Source: Devosia sp. (lineage in GTDB: Bacteria > Pseudomonadota > Alphaproteobacteria > Rhizobiales > Devosiaceae). From it: a stretch of 12,143 nucleotides of DNA. The stretch lies in NCBI GenBank assembly GCA_028290225.1, contig JAQGKH010000303.1, positions 1-12,143 of the forward strand. Reading direction: 5' to 3'. The translations under genes and the position numbers were made by a program. A model generated the notes under the pieces. The model was not told the origin of the DNA, searched no databases, and saw nothing but the letters and a program-made list of their open reading frames with translations. This document shows positions 6,742 to 12,143 of this stretch, in pieces (the first letter of the stretch is position 1; each line of letters begins with the position of its first letter).

Positions 6742-7598
6742 CGGAAGTTCTGGAGGGGCGGCCTAGCGTAGCTGATACGGTCTGGACCGAACCGGTCTCC
6801 TTGATTGACAGTGTGCCGCGTTCCGTCGCAATGCTGGCGCTCTTTGTTGTTTTCATCGCGCTCTGGCAGGCCGTGCACGGGTTCGGCATTGTGTCTCCCA
6901 TCATCCTGCCTTCGCCCTGGGCCACCTTCATGGACATTCTGTTCGTGGGGCAAAACCTGATCAGCGGCGGCTACATGCTGCCCGCGCTGGGGGTCACCAT
7001 CGCTGAGGTCATCCTTGGTTTTGCCATCGCGCTGGCGATCGGGTTTTCGCTGGGCGTACTGGTAGGCGAGACCAAGTTCGGCGAACGCGCCGTCATGCCG
7101 TATCTCGTCGCGATCGACACCATGCCCAAGGTCGCCTTTGCTCCCTTGTTCCTGGGTTGGCTGGGCTTCGGCATCTCCTCCAAAGTCGCCCTGGCAGCCT
7201 TCATCGCCACCTTCTCCATCGTGGTGGGGACGGCGGCGGGACTGCATGCCGCCGAAGAAAACGCCCGCATGCTGTTCAAGACCATGGGCGCCACTCGCCT
7301 GCAAACTCTGGTGAAGATGAAGCTACCCATGGCGCTGCCGCAGATCTTCACCGGCCTCAAGCTTGCCGCCGTGGGTGTCATGGCCGGGGCCATCACTGGC
7401 GAGTTCATCGGCGGCGGCAAGGGGTTCGGCGAACTCATCCGTGTCGCCGCCGCCCAGCTCAACACGCCCCGGGTGTTTTCGCTGATTACCTATCTGAGCC
7501 TGCTCGGATTATCCCTGTTCTGGACAGTGGTCTGGCTCGAGCGCAAGCTGGTGTTCTGGCGCCGCTCCAGCATTGGCGAAGGGATCGCCGGCCAATGA
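6738..7598 (+). CDS. ABC importer permease, TauC/SsuC-like (BPD_transp_1 family)
   Basis: A 286-residue inner-membrane permease, the third component of the NitT/TauT-type importer. It starts in an ATGA overlap with the ATPase, with AGGGAG about 6 nt upstream. A hydrophilic N-terminus of about 30 residues precedes several hydrophobic segments (for example AMLALFVVFIALWQAV, then VTIAEVILGFAIALAIGFSL). The cytoplasmic coupling loop EENARMLFKTMGATRLQTLV followed by KMKLPMALPQIFTGLKLA is the EAA-type motif that docks on the ATPase. GAITGEFIGGGKGFGELI completes the family pattern. Length and order are typical of the ssu/tau class. Nothing in it shows the substrate. Confidence 0.93.
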   Translation: MTEVLEGRPSVADTVWTEPVSLIDSVPRSVAMLALFVVFIALWQAVHGFGIVSPIILPSPWATFMDILFVGQNLISGGYMLPALGVTIAEVILGFAIALAIGFSLGVLVGETKFGERAVMPYLVAIDTMPKVAFAPLFLGWLGFGISSKVALAAFIATFSIVVGTAAGLHAAEENARMLFKTMGATRLQTLVKMKLPMALPQIFTGLKLAAVGVMAGAITGEFIGGGKGFGELIRVAAAQLNTPRVFSLITYLSLLGLSLFWTVVWLERKLVFWRRSSIGEGIAGQ

Positions 7599-7608
7599 AA
7601 GTGCATAA

Positions 7609-8334
7609 ATGAGCGTGCTGTCTGCTTCCAACCAGTCCAATGCAGTCGTGGAAAATGCCACGGCTGCAACCATCGTTTATCGACAGCTCCGCCAGGATAT
7701 CTTGCGCGGCCACCTTAACCCGGGCCAAAAACTGCAGATCGAGTTCGTCAGTGCCCGCTACGGCGTGGGCGCCAACCCGGTGCGCGAGGCGCTGAACCGC
7801 CTGTCCTCGGAACGTCTGGTGGACCGGTTCGATCAGCGGGGTTTTTTCGTGCCGCAGTTGTCGATCGAAAGCCTTCGCGAACTGGTCAAGACGCGCTGCT
7901 GGCTCGAAGGCATGGCACTGGAACAGTCGGTCATGAACCGCACTCAAGCTTGGGAAGACAATCTGATCCTTGCCCATCACCGGCTGGTGCGAACCCGTGT
8001 CCGTCTGCCGGAAGAGGGCGGCGACAACAGTGAATGGGAGGTCAAGCACCGCGCCTTCCACAACGCGCTGATCGCGGCCTGCGGCTCCTCCTGGCTCATG
8101 CGCTTCTGCAACGACATGATGGATCATGCCGAGCGCTACCGCTACATCGTCATGGTAAGCTATCCCCGCCGCGATACTGCCGAGGAGCACCGCCTGATGA
8201 TGGAAGCCGCCCTTGATGGCGAAGCAGAACTCGCCAAGCAGCGCCTCATCGCCCAGTACGAATTGACGCTTCGCCTCATTGAGCAACAGATCACCGGCCC
8301 CGATGCCCCCGGTGCGGCTCTATGGGCAAGTTAG
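7609..8334 (+). CDS. GntR-family transcriptional regulator, FCD (FadR-type) subfamily
   Basis: A 241-residue DNA-binding regulator. The N-terminal winged helix-turn-helix spans about residues 18-82: IVYRQLRQDILRGHLNPGQKL, then ARYGVGANPVREALNRLSSE, with the wing around DRFDQRGFFVP. The all-helical C-terminal ligand domain has the His-rich FCD pattern (AHHRL, KHRAFHNAL, DHAERYRY, EEHRLMM), which in relatives coordinates a metal and binds carboxylate effectors. It lies 10 nt after the permease and has only a weak ribosome-binding site (GAAAG), so low-level translation from the importer mRNA is likely. That would give autoregulation if it acts at the divergent gap 4553-4900. It probably controls both the importer and the FAH/RraA operon; the effector is probably the imported compound or its product. 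Family certain, targets inferred. Confidence 0.92.
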   Translation: MSVLSASNQSNAVVENATAATIVYRQLRQDILRGHLNPGQKLQIEFVSARYGVGANPVREALNRLSSERLVDRFDQRGFFVPQLSIESLRELVKTRCWLEGMALEQSVMNRTQAWEDNLILAHHRLVRTRVRLPEEGGDNSEWEVKHRAFHNALIAACGSSWLMRFCNDMMDHAERYRYIVMVSYPRRDTAEEHRLMMEAALDGEAELAKQRLIAQYELTLRLIEQQITGPDAPGAALWAS

Positions 8335-8355
8335 GGGCGTAGCCTGAAATGATGA

Positions 8356-8370
8356 CTAGGCACTGCCTAG
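8356..8370 (+). terminator. Small hairpin after the regulator gene, weak terminator candidate
   Basis: CTAGGC-ACT-GCCTAG forms a perfect 6-bp stem 21 nt after the regulator stop. No T-run follows, so rho-independent termination is doubtful; it may only mark the end of the operon. Confidence 0.2.
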
Positions 8371-8444
8371 CTTCGTCGAGAAATTGATTGGCTTTCTCAG
8401 GGTCATAAGCAAGAGGCCTAACCGCCGAACTTGGTTGCCAGTAC

Positions 8445-8728
8445 TCAGGATCCAGGGTCGACAAGCACGATGTCGGGCAGGCGATATACATCCGGCCGCC
8501 CGCCGTTATCGAATGGACCACACCCGCTCACCGCCTGCATTGCCGCACGGAGCTGCGGCTTGTCGCAACTGGCATTTCCAGGTGAGGCCCGACATCCCCA
8601 ACGGCGCCATCTTCATCAAGGGCGAGCAGCACACGGATGTGGGCCATGTCTCCTTCGTTCCCATGTGAGAAACACGCCTTCATCTGGCGCACCAGGTTAG
8701 CCGTGACCGGCCGCAGTGCGTCCAGCAT
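8445..8728 (-). pseudogene. TolA/TonB C-terminal-domain-like small reading frame with one frameshift
   Basis: Starting at ATG 8728, 6 nt after the stop of the superinfection-immunity-like gene, the frame reads LVRQMKACFS, then HIRVLLALDEDGAVGDV, and ends early at 8528 after 66 residues. A one-base shift near 8570 restores CDKPQLRAAMQAVSGCGPFD and a run to a stop at 8445, for about 94 residues in total. The joined product fits the TolA/TonB C-terminal pattern: an amphipathic helix with Cys, a VRV-x-L-x-DG strand pair, an A-x-x-A-V-x-x-C helix, then a proline-rich end before the final strand. Neither a signal peptide nor a membrane anchor is present. The frameshift could be real decay or a sequence error. 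A further open frame (about 8440-8291, - strand, with DPEKANQFLDEARQC) could be more of the same relic, but it overlaps the regulator end and I cannot place it. Confidence 0.45.
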
Positions 8729-8734
8729 CTCGTC

Positions 8735-9031
8735 TCAATCGGCAGGCTCCCCGCTGGTGTCGCTGCCAAAATCGCGATCCCACGCCGTGCCGTCGCTGGT
8801 GTCCGAGGTATGCGCCTTGAACTTTTCGCGCTTGAAAGCCCACCACAGCGGCAGAAGCCAGCCAATCACCGTCCAACCGGCCAACAGGTTCACCAAGAGA
8901 ATGGTGGACAGGTTTGGACTCTTGCGCTTCCATGCCACCAGCGTGGGGAGGAAGTAGATCAGTGCAACAATTGCGTAGATGACGATCAAGACGGTGTAAA
9001 ATAACGCTTCAGGTGCGCTGCTTGTGTTCAT
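8735..9031 (-). CDS. Superinfection immunity-like small membrane protein
   Basis: A 98-residue protein with two hydrophobic helices (about residues 10-33 and 43-66) joined by a short basic loop (AWKRKSPN). The pattern YFLPTLVAWKRKSPN, then LLVNLLAGWTVIGWLLPLWWA, matches the superinfection immunity protein family related to T4 Imm: LPT, asparagine and GWT-x-IGW are its hallmarks. T4 Imm sits in the inner membrane and blocks DNA entry of a second phage. Chromosomal homologues are common and mostly unstudied, so an anti-phage role is a family-based guess. The C-terminal roughly 30 residues are acidic and Ser/Thr-rich, probably a disordered cytoplasmic tail. The ribosome-binding site is weak (GAGAAA). 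The stop lies 6 nt before the TolA-C-like frame, so the two were probably translated together. Confidence 0.75.
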   Translation of the reverse strand: MNTSSAPEALFYTVLIVIYAIVALIYFLPTLVAWKRKSPNLSTILLVNLLAGWTVIGWLLPLWWAFKREKFKAHTSDTSDGTAWDRDFGSDTSGEPAD

Positions 9032-9430
9032 GATTTCTCAGCCCCAGGGTTCCCATCATCTAAGCACGCCCTCGGTCCCAAGATAAAGAGTGCGCTGGAC
9101 CTCAAGGAAGTGCAGAACGGTCCGCCTTTAGACCTGACTTCAACAATACCTTTGCAGCAGCATGTCAGCGCTCCATCAGTCCTTCTCGTCCTGCTCCTGC
9201 AGCGCACAACATGAATATAGTCCAGCCAAGAAAGATGCCGGTCGCACCTTGCCTTTAACTCTCCCGCGGGCGTCAATGCGCCCGGCTCAAGAGCAAGGGG
9301 AAACCGACATTATACCCGCATGATCAAGCCACCCGATTTACAATGGCCGTGAAGCTGCCGCAGCGGGATATTTTGTCGAGAGGGGTAGTCATCTGGCCCG
9401 GCTGCCGGGCGCAAGCACTGCTGCAGGGCT
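9032..9430. other. Gene-less stretch between two minus-strand genes
   Basis: I see no credible gene. Two short GC hairpins without T-runs are present: CGGGCG/CGCCCG at 9267-9284 and GCCCGG/CCGGGC at 9396-9410. The second lies about 20 nt past the end of the secreted-protein gene on its 3' side, so it could limit read-through or protect its mRNA. The promoter of the superinfection-immunity-like gene should be here, but I cannot point to convincing -35/-10 elements. Confidence 0.4.
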
Positions 9431-10057
9431 CTAGATCTCTCCGCAACGCTCCCAGGGGATTACTGGCTCTTCGTCCATGCCCAAGACCATTCCAGCCGCG
9501 AGACCGAACATCGCCGAAATCTGGTCCTGTTCTTCAGCCGTGATGCCGGACTTCTCCATCTCGGCCTGAGCTCGCCTCAAATGCTCCTCGGAAGCTGTCT
9601 GGAAGTCAGGATTTGGCTCACCTTCGTTTGCCTGATGCGCATACATGAACTGGCTTCCACAGGTCAGAAGCTCGCGAGCTTCGGGTGTAAGTACATCGGG
9701 CATGGCGGCCTCGATCCCTCGCTCCATGGCAGTGTGGCAGTCGCTGAAAGTGATGCCGAGGTCATTGGACTTGATCTGCTCTGAAGCGCGGGTAACGGCC
9801 TCGCCCCCGATGCGCTCACGCTCGTCCAGAGCTACCCCCATCTTCGCTAGGCGCCCATCAGCCTCATTGAGCAGCGTATTGCCCATGACTGTGAAGATCT
9901 CGGCGTCATCGGGATCTTCGGTTTGTTGAGCCATCACGGTGAAAAAGGCCCCGCATTCGATCGAGGGGTCGGAGATTGCTGCCTCTTCCGCCGCGTGGGC
10001 CGGAAGGATCAACAAGCCAAGGGCAGCGCCAGCAAGAAATATACGGGAAATGATCAT
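9431..10057 (-). CDS. Secreted protein of unknown function with four cysteines
   Basis: I do not recognise the family. The 208-residue product has a clear signal peptide (MIISRIF plus a hydrophobic stretch, cleavage after AHA at residue 22), so it should be exported to the periplasm. The mature protein is acidic and apparently helical, with exactly four cysteines (35, 107, 133 and 205), suggesting two disulfides. C35 (SIECGAFF) and C107 (SDCHTA) resemble the cysteine-helix spacing in small periplasmic helical proteins of Alphaproteobacteria. No catalytic motif is visible. The ribosome-binding site before ATG 10057 is poor. It stands alone: about 400 nt separate it from the next minus-strand gene, and about 900 nt of gene-poor DNA lie upstream. 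Coding status is well supported by the signal peptide and the uninterrupted frame. Confidence 0.75.
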   Translation of the reverse strand: MIISRIFLAGAALGLLILPAHAAEEAAISDPSIECGAFFTVMAQQTEDPDDAEIFTVMGNTLLNEADGRLAKMGVALDERERIGGEAVTRASEQIKSNDLGITFSDCHTAMERGIEAAMPDVLTPEARELLTCGSQFMYAHQANEGEPNPDFQTASEEHLRRAQAEMEKSGITAEEQDQISAMFGLAAGMVLGMDEEPVIPWERCGEI

Positions 10058-10511
10058 TGCGAGGGTTCCAGGACTGGATGCCCGACCATAGCAGAATACT
10101 ACCGGGCGTAAGCAAGGGCCTTGATCCCGAAAGTAGACCGACGGTTTTCTACCCCGATGTACGTCGGCAGCAATTCTTCTCGCCCTGGTTCAGGCGGTCG
10201 GCCTGGTTTTGACGTTGTCGTTGCTGCTTGCACGGAACGGCGCGGCAAATGGCAGGTTCGTTCATCCTTTGCATTGCGCACGCTTACTCACGATATGTGT
10301 GAGCGCGGCCGGCCTTGCCCTGTCCTGCCCCCATCAAACCGGGAGCATACCGATCCTGCACTACCCCCTTGGGGCTACCGGCACGCAAATTGCTTGACAT
10401 CAGCAAGGCGTCAGCCTGTCCTTCCAGCTGAGTACAACGATGACCACATAGCTCCCGACCTAAGGCCCTACGCCCTGCGCGCCCGCCTGCTGAGCAGCCT
10501 GCCCGGACGGC
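10058..10511. other. Gene-poor stretch upstream of the secreted-protein gene
   Basis: No intact gene is visible. The minus-strand frame that begins as an IS5 transposase runs on through 10511-10284, but its product there is a Gly/Arg/Ala-rich sequence without transposase motifs, so it looks out of frame or unrelated. The promoter of the secreted-protein gene is expected near 10060-10130; I see no strong match. Confidence 0.4.
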
Positions 10512-10637
10512 GAGCATGTGAATGATCCCCGAAATCACCCGCCTATCATCAACCCGACGTGCACCAGGCTGGTTTTTAGGAAGATGCGGCTCGATGGCCG
10601 CCCAAGCTTCATCGCTCAACCAGAACAGTCTGCTCAT
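10512..10637 (-). mobile_element. N-terminal stub of an IS5-family transposase
   Basis: Forty-two codons from ATG 10637 read MSRLFWLSDEAWAAIEPHLP, then KNQPGARRVDDRRVISGIIH and ML. This is the standard N-terminus of IS5-group transposases (the DUF4096-type start). After HML the expected continuation (the Cys-Arg-Trp region, then the DDE catalytic core) is absent, so at least three quarters of the protein are gone and the copy is inactive. The DNA just upstream (about 10640-10690) may contain the original left end of the element, but no matching right end or target duplication was found within the window. Confidence 0.7.
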
Positions 10638-10964
10638 CAACGTCTCCGGCTTCATACACGGCCAGAGAATCTGATTTGCAGCACACCCTCAACAACCTGA
10701 TCGGGTTTGAACCCTAGCCGAGAGGCCTGCTGCTCTAGTCCCTGAGCATTGCAAGTTGCGGCGTCAACTTGGTCCACAACTCTGGGGGGCTCGGTTCTTG
10801 CAGCAAGGGAGCAAGCTAATCTTGTGGCCACTGGTTGATTGATTGACACGTTCGGAGCGGCGTGCTGATCATTGCTGCATCGGAGCGGTGCGCCGGAGGA
10901 ACCTGCACCTTCCGCAACGGCCCTGACCGGAAATATCCGGCATGGCTTCCTCGGAGGAGAACAC
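10638..10964. other. Leader region of the FrcB-like gene
   Basis: No gene is called here. A minus-strand open frame crosses the region, but it overlaps the start of the FrcB-like gene and lacks family features. TTGACA at 10843-10848 could be a -35 element, but no good -10 lies 16-18 nt downstream. A small inverted repeat CCGGA-N4-TCCGG (10927-10940) sits 12 nt before the Shine-Dalgarno of the FrcB-like gene and could form a leader hairpin. Confidence 0.35.
10953..10958 (+). promoter_or_regulatory. Ribosome-binding site for the FrcB-like gene
   Basis: GGAGGA ends 6 nt before the ATG at 10965. It decides the start against the in-frame upstream codons and leaves a proper signal peptide at the N-terminus. 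Confidence 0.8.
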
Positions 10965-11990
10965 ATGAACAAGCTTTGGAAAGCTGCATCAGCGGCCACG
11001 CTTCTGCTCGGCCTTTTTTCGGGCACGAGCGCTTATGCGCAGAACGTCGTCGGGCTCATCACCAAGACGGAAGGCAACCCGTTTTTCGTCAAGATGCGCG
11101 AGGGCGCGCAAGCCAAGGCCGAAGAGCTCGGGCTGGAGTTGCGCACCTTTGCCGGCGAATTCGATGGCGACAATGAAAGCCAGATCGCGGCTATCGAAAG
11201 CCTGATCGCGGCGGGCGCCAAGGGCTTTGCCATCGTGCCTTCGGATTCCTCGGCAATCGTGCCGACCATCCAGCAGGCGCGCGATGCCGGGCTGCTGGTG
11301 ATCGTGCTCGATACGCCACTGGATCCGATGGATGCGGCCGACGCGACCTTTGCCACCGATAACCGGCAGGCCGGGAGGCTGATCGGCCAATGGGCCGCCG
11401 GCACGCTGGGCGATGAAGCGGCCAATGCCAAGATCGCATTTCTCGATCTCGCGACCAACCAGCCCACGGTCGACTATCTGCGCGACCAGGGCTTCATGGA
11501 AGGCTTTGGCATCGATGTGAAGGACCCCAATCGCTATGGCGACGAGGACGATGCACGCATTTGCGGGCATGAAGTCACCGGTGGCGCGGAAGAAGGGTGC
11601 GTCACTGCCATGGAAACGCTGCTGCAGCGCTGCCCTGATGTGAATGTGGTTTATGCCATAAACGAGCCGGCAGCTGCAGGCGGCTACCAAGCCCTGCAGT
11701 CGGCCGGCAAGGATGATGGCTCCGTGCTGATCGTGGCCATTGATGGCGGCTGCCCGGGCGTCGAAAACGTCAAGGCGGGCATTATCGGGGCGACCTCGCA
11801 GCAATATCCGCTCGACATGGCATCGCTGGCCATGGAGGCGATCGCCAAGTTCGCCGAGGATGGCACCAAGCCCGAAGTTGATCCTGCACTCGGCTTTTTC
11901 GACACTGGGGCGCGCCTGGTGACCGACAAGCCAGTGGATGGAGTGGAATCGATCGACACCACCCAAGCCACTGAACTCTGCTGGGGCTGA
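10965..11990 (+). CDS. frcB: Periplasmic sugar-binding protein, FrcB-like (CUT2 importer)
   Basis: A 341-residue periplasmic binding protein with a signal peptide cleaved after AYA (residue 25). The mature protein follows the type I sugar-binding fold: VVGLITKTEGNPFFVKMREG, AGEFDGDNESQIAAIESLIA, then LDTPLDPMDAADATFATDN, QPTVDYLRDQGFMEGFGID, YAINEPAAAGGYQAL, AIDGGCPGVENVKAGIIGAT and the C-terminal VDGVESIDTTQATELCWG. This series closely resembles the fructose-binding protein FrcB of rhizobia, whose importer is reported to carry fructose and some other monosaccharides. The gene symbol is given on that resemblance; specificity is untested. It is followed after 77 nt by the probable permease gene, with a stem-loop in the gap. 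Order (binding protein first) and start context differ from the sugar importer at 1-2366, so the two are separate systems. Confidence 0.88.
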   Translation: MNKLWKAASAATLLLGLFSGTSAYAQNVVGLITKTEGNPFFVKMREGAQAKAEELGLELRTFAGEFDGDNESQIAAIESLIAAGAKGFAIVPSDSSAIVPTIQQARDAGLLVIVLDTPLDPMDAADATFATDNRQAGRLIGQWAAGTLGDEAANAKIAFLDLATNQPTVDYLRDQGFMEGFGIDVKDPNRYGDEDDARICGHEVTGGAEEGCVTAMETLLQRCPDVNVVYAINEPAAAGGYQALQSAGKDDGSVLIVAIDGGCPGVENVKAGIIGATSQQYPLDMASLAMEAIAKFAEDGTKPEVDPALGFFDTGARLVTDKPVDGVESIDTTQATELCWG

Positions 11991-12000
11991 CACCCCGTTC

Positions 12001-12028
12001 GGCCTCTCCGGCTCACGCCGGGGAGGCT
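12001..12028 (+). promoter_or_regulatory. Intercistronic stem-loop between FrcB-like and permease genes
   Basis: CCTCTCCGGC (12003-12012) pairs with GCCGGGGAGG (12017-12026) around a TCAC loop. It is extended by G12002-C12027 and a G-U pair, giving a stem of about 12 bp with one internal G-U. It begins 10 nt after the stop codon. No T-run follows, so it is better explained as an mRNA-stabilising or partial-termination element that keeps binding-protein mRNA in excess, as known for malE-malF. Confidence 0.6.
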
Positions 12029-12067
12029 AGCCCGTCAGGGACAGGTCGCAACAGAGAGGGGCACGCG

Positions 12068-12143
12068 ATGAGTGACGACGCGAGCGGCACGACCATAGCA
12101 GAACGCGGCCTTGCCAGCGTGGCGGGTGGGGTCGCGAGCTTTG
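12068..12143 (+). CDS. Start of the next gene, probably CUT2 permease (FrcC-like), cut by window end
   Basis: Only 25 codons are visible (MSDDASGTTIAERGLASVAG, then GVASF). The start has GAGAGGGG about 6 nt upstream. The visible part is a hydrophilic N-terminal tail with no membrane segment yet, so identity comes from context: it follows an FrcB-like binding protein on the same strand after 77 nt, where the permease or ATPase of the importer is expected. In the rhizobial frcBCA order the permease comes second. An ATPase is a less likely alternative, because no typical ATPase opening is seen. Confidence 0.5.
   Translation, partial: MSDDASGTTIAERGLASVAGGVASF

Noticed and set aside
9028..9276. 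82-residue minus-strand open frame upstream of the superinfection-immunity-like gene
   Set aside because: It overlaps that gene's start, is Cys/Arg-rich and has no ribosome-binding site or family motif.
9396..9410. GC hairpin GCCCGG-CTG-CCGGGC downstream of the secreted-protein gene
   Set aside because: The stem is perfect but short, and no T-run follows on the relevant strand, so terminator function is not supported.
10652..11026. Minus-strand open frame of 124 residues across the FrcB-like leader
   Set aside because: It overlaps the FrcB-like start and signal peptide and lacks a good ribosome-binding site. A stretch ending in SRLGFKPDQVVEG looked protein-like, but I could not tie it to any family.
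10989..11993. 334-residue minus-strand open frame opposite the FrcB-like gene
   Set aside because: Same reason: the plus strand is clearly coding, and the antisense product has no recognisable domain.
1..12143. CRISPR arrays, tRNA or rRNA genes, toxin-antitoxin pairs, riboswitches
   Set aside because: Reading the whole window I found no regularly spaced repeats, no cloverleaf-like segment, no rRNA-like sequence, no small paired toxin/antitoxin genes and no riboswitch core I recognise. A covariance-model scan would be needed to exclude small RNAs.

Overview
The window looks like chromosomal DNA of a GC-rich alphaproteobacterium, most likely Hyphomicrobiales (Rhizobium/Devosia-like). The evidence is the base composition, the many ABC importers with separate periplasmic binding proteins, and a sugar-binding protein that reads like rhizobial FrcB. 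No species can be named from the sequence alone.

Layout. (a) 1-2366, + strand: the end of a sugar importer of the CUT2 (ribose/galactose) class, with a tandem ATPase cut by the window edge and its permease, overlapping by ATGA. (b) 2367-3113: no intact gene, but it holds the frameshifted C-terminal remains of a PQQ-dependent alcohol dehydrogenase. (c) 3114-8334: the most coherent block. On the - strand are a fumarylacetoacetate-hydrolase-family enzyme and an RraA/HMG-aldolase-family enzyme. Divergent from them on the + strand is a complete NitT/TauT-type ABC importer (binding protein, ATPase, permease, joined by two ATGA overlaps), followed 10 nt later by a GntR/FCD regulator. The 348-nt divergent gap is AT-rich and carries two clear inverted repeats and a good sigma70-like promoter. 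(d) 8335-10964: a loose, partly decayed stretch with a small superinfection-immunity-like membrane protein, a frameshifted TolA/TonB-C-like reading frame right behind it, a secreted four-cysteine protein of unknown function, and an IS5-family transposase stub. (e) 10965-12143: the binding protein of a second CUT2 importer (FrcB-like), an intercistronic stem-loop, and the first 25 codons of the next gene, probably the permease.

How the genes work together. Block (c) reads as an uptake-and-cleavage cassette. The importer would bring in an organic acid, or a precursor of one, the hydrolase would cut an acylpyruvate-like C-C bond, and the RraA/aldolase-like enzyme would process an oxaloacetate- or 4-hydroxy-4-carboxy-2-oxoadipate-like product. 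The FCD regulator would sense the ligand and act on the divergent gap. No ring-cleavage enzyme is present in the window, so the substrate remains open. Both binding-protein genes in the window are followed directly by a strong hairpin (5958-5984 and 12001-12028), which suggests differential expression of binding protein over membrane components.

Limits. All family calls come from reading motifs by eye. No alignment, structure prediction or database search was run.
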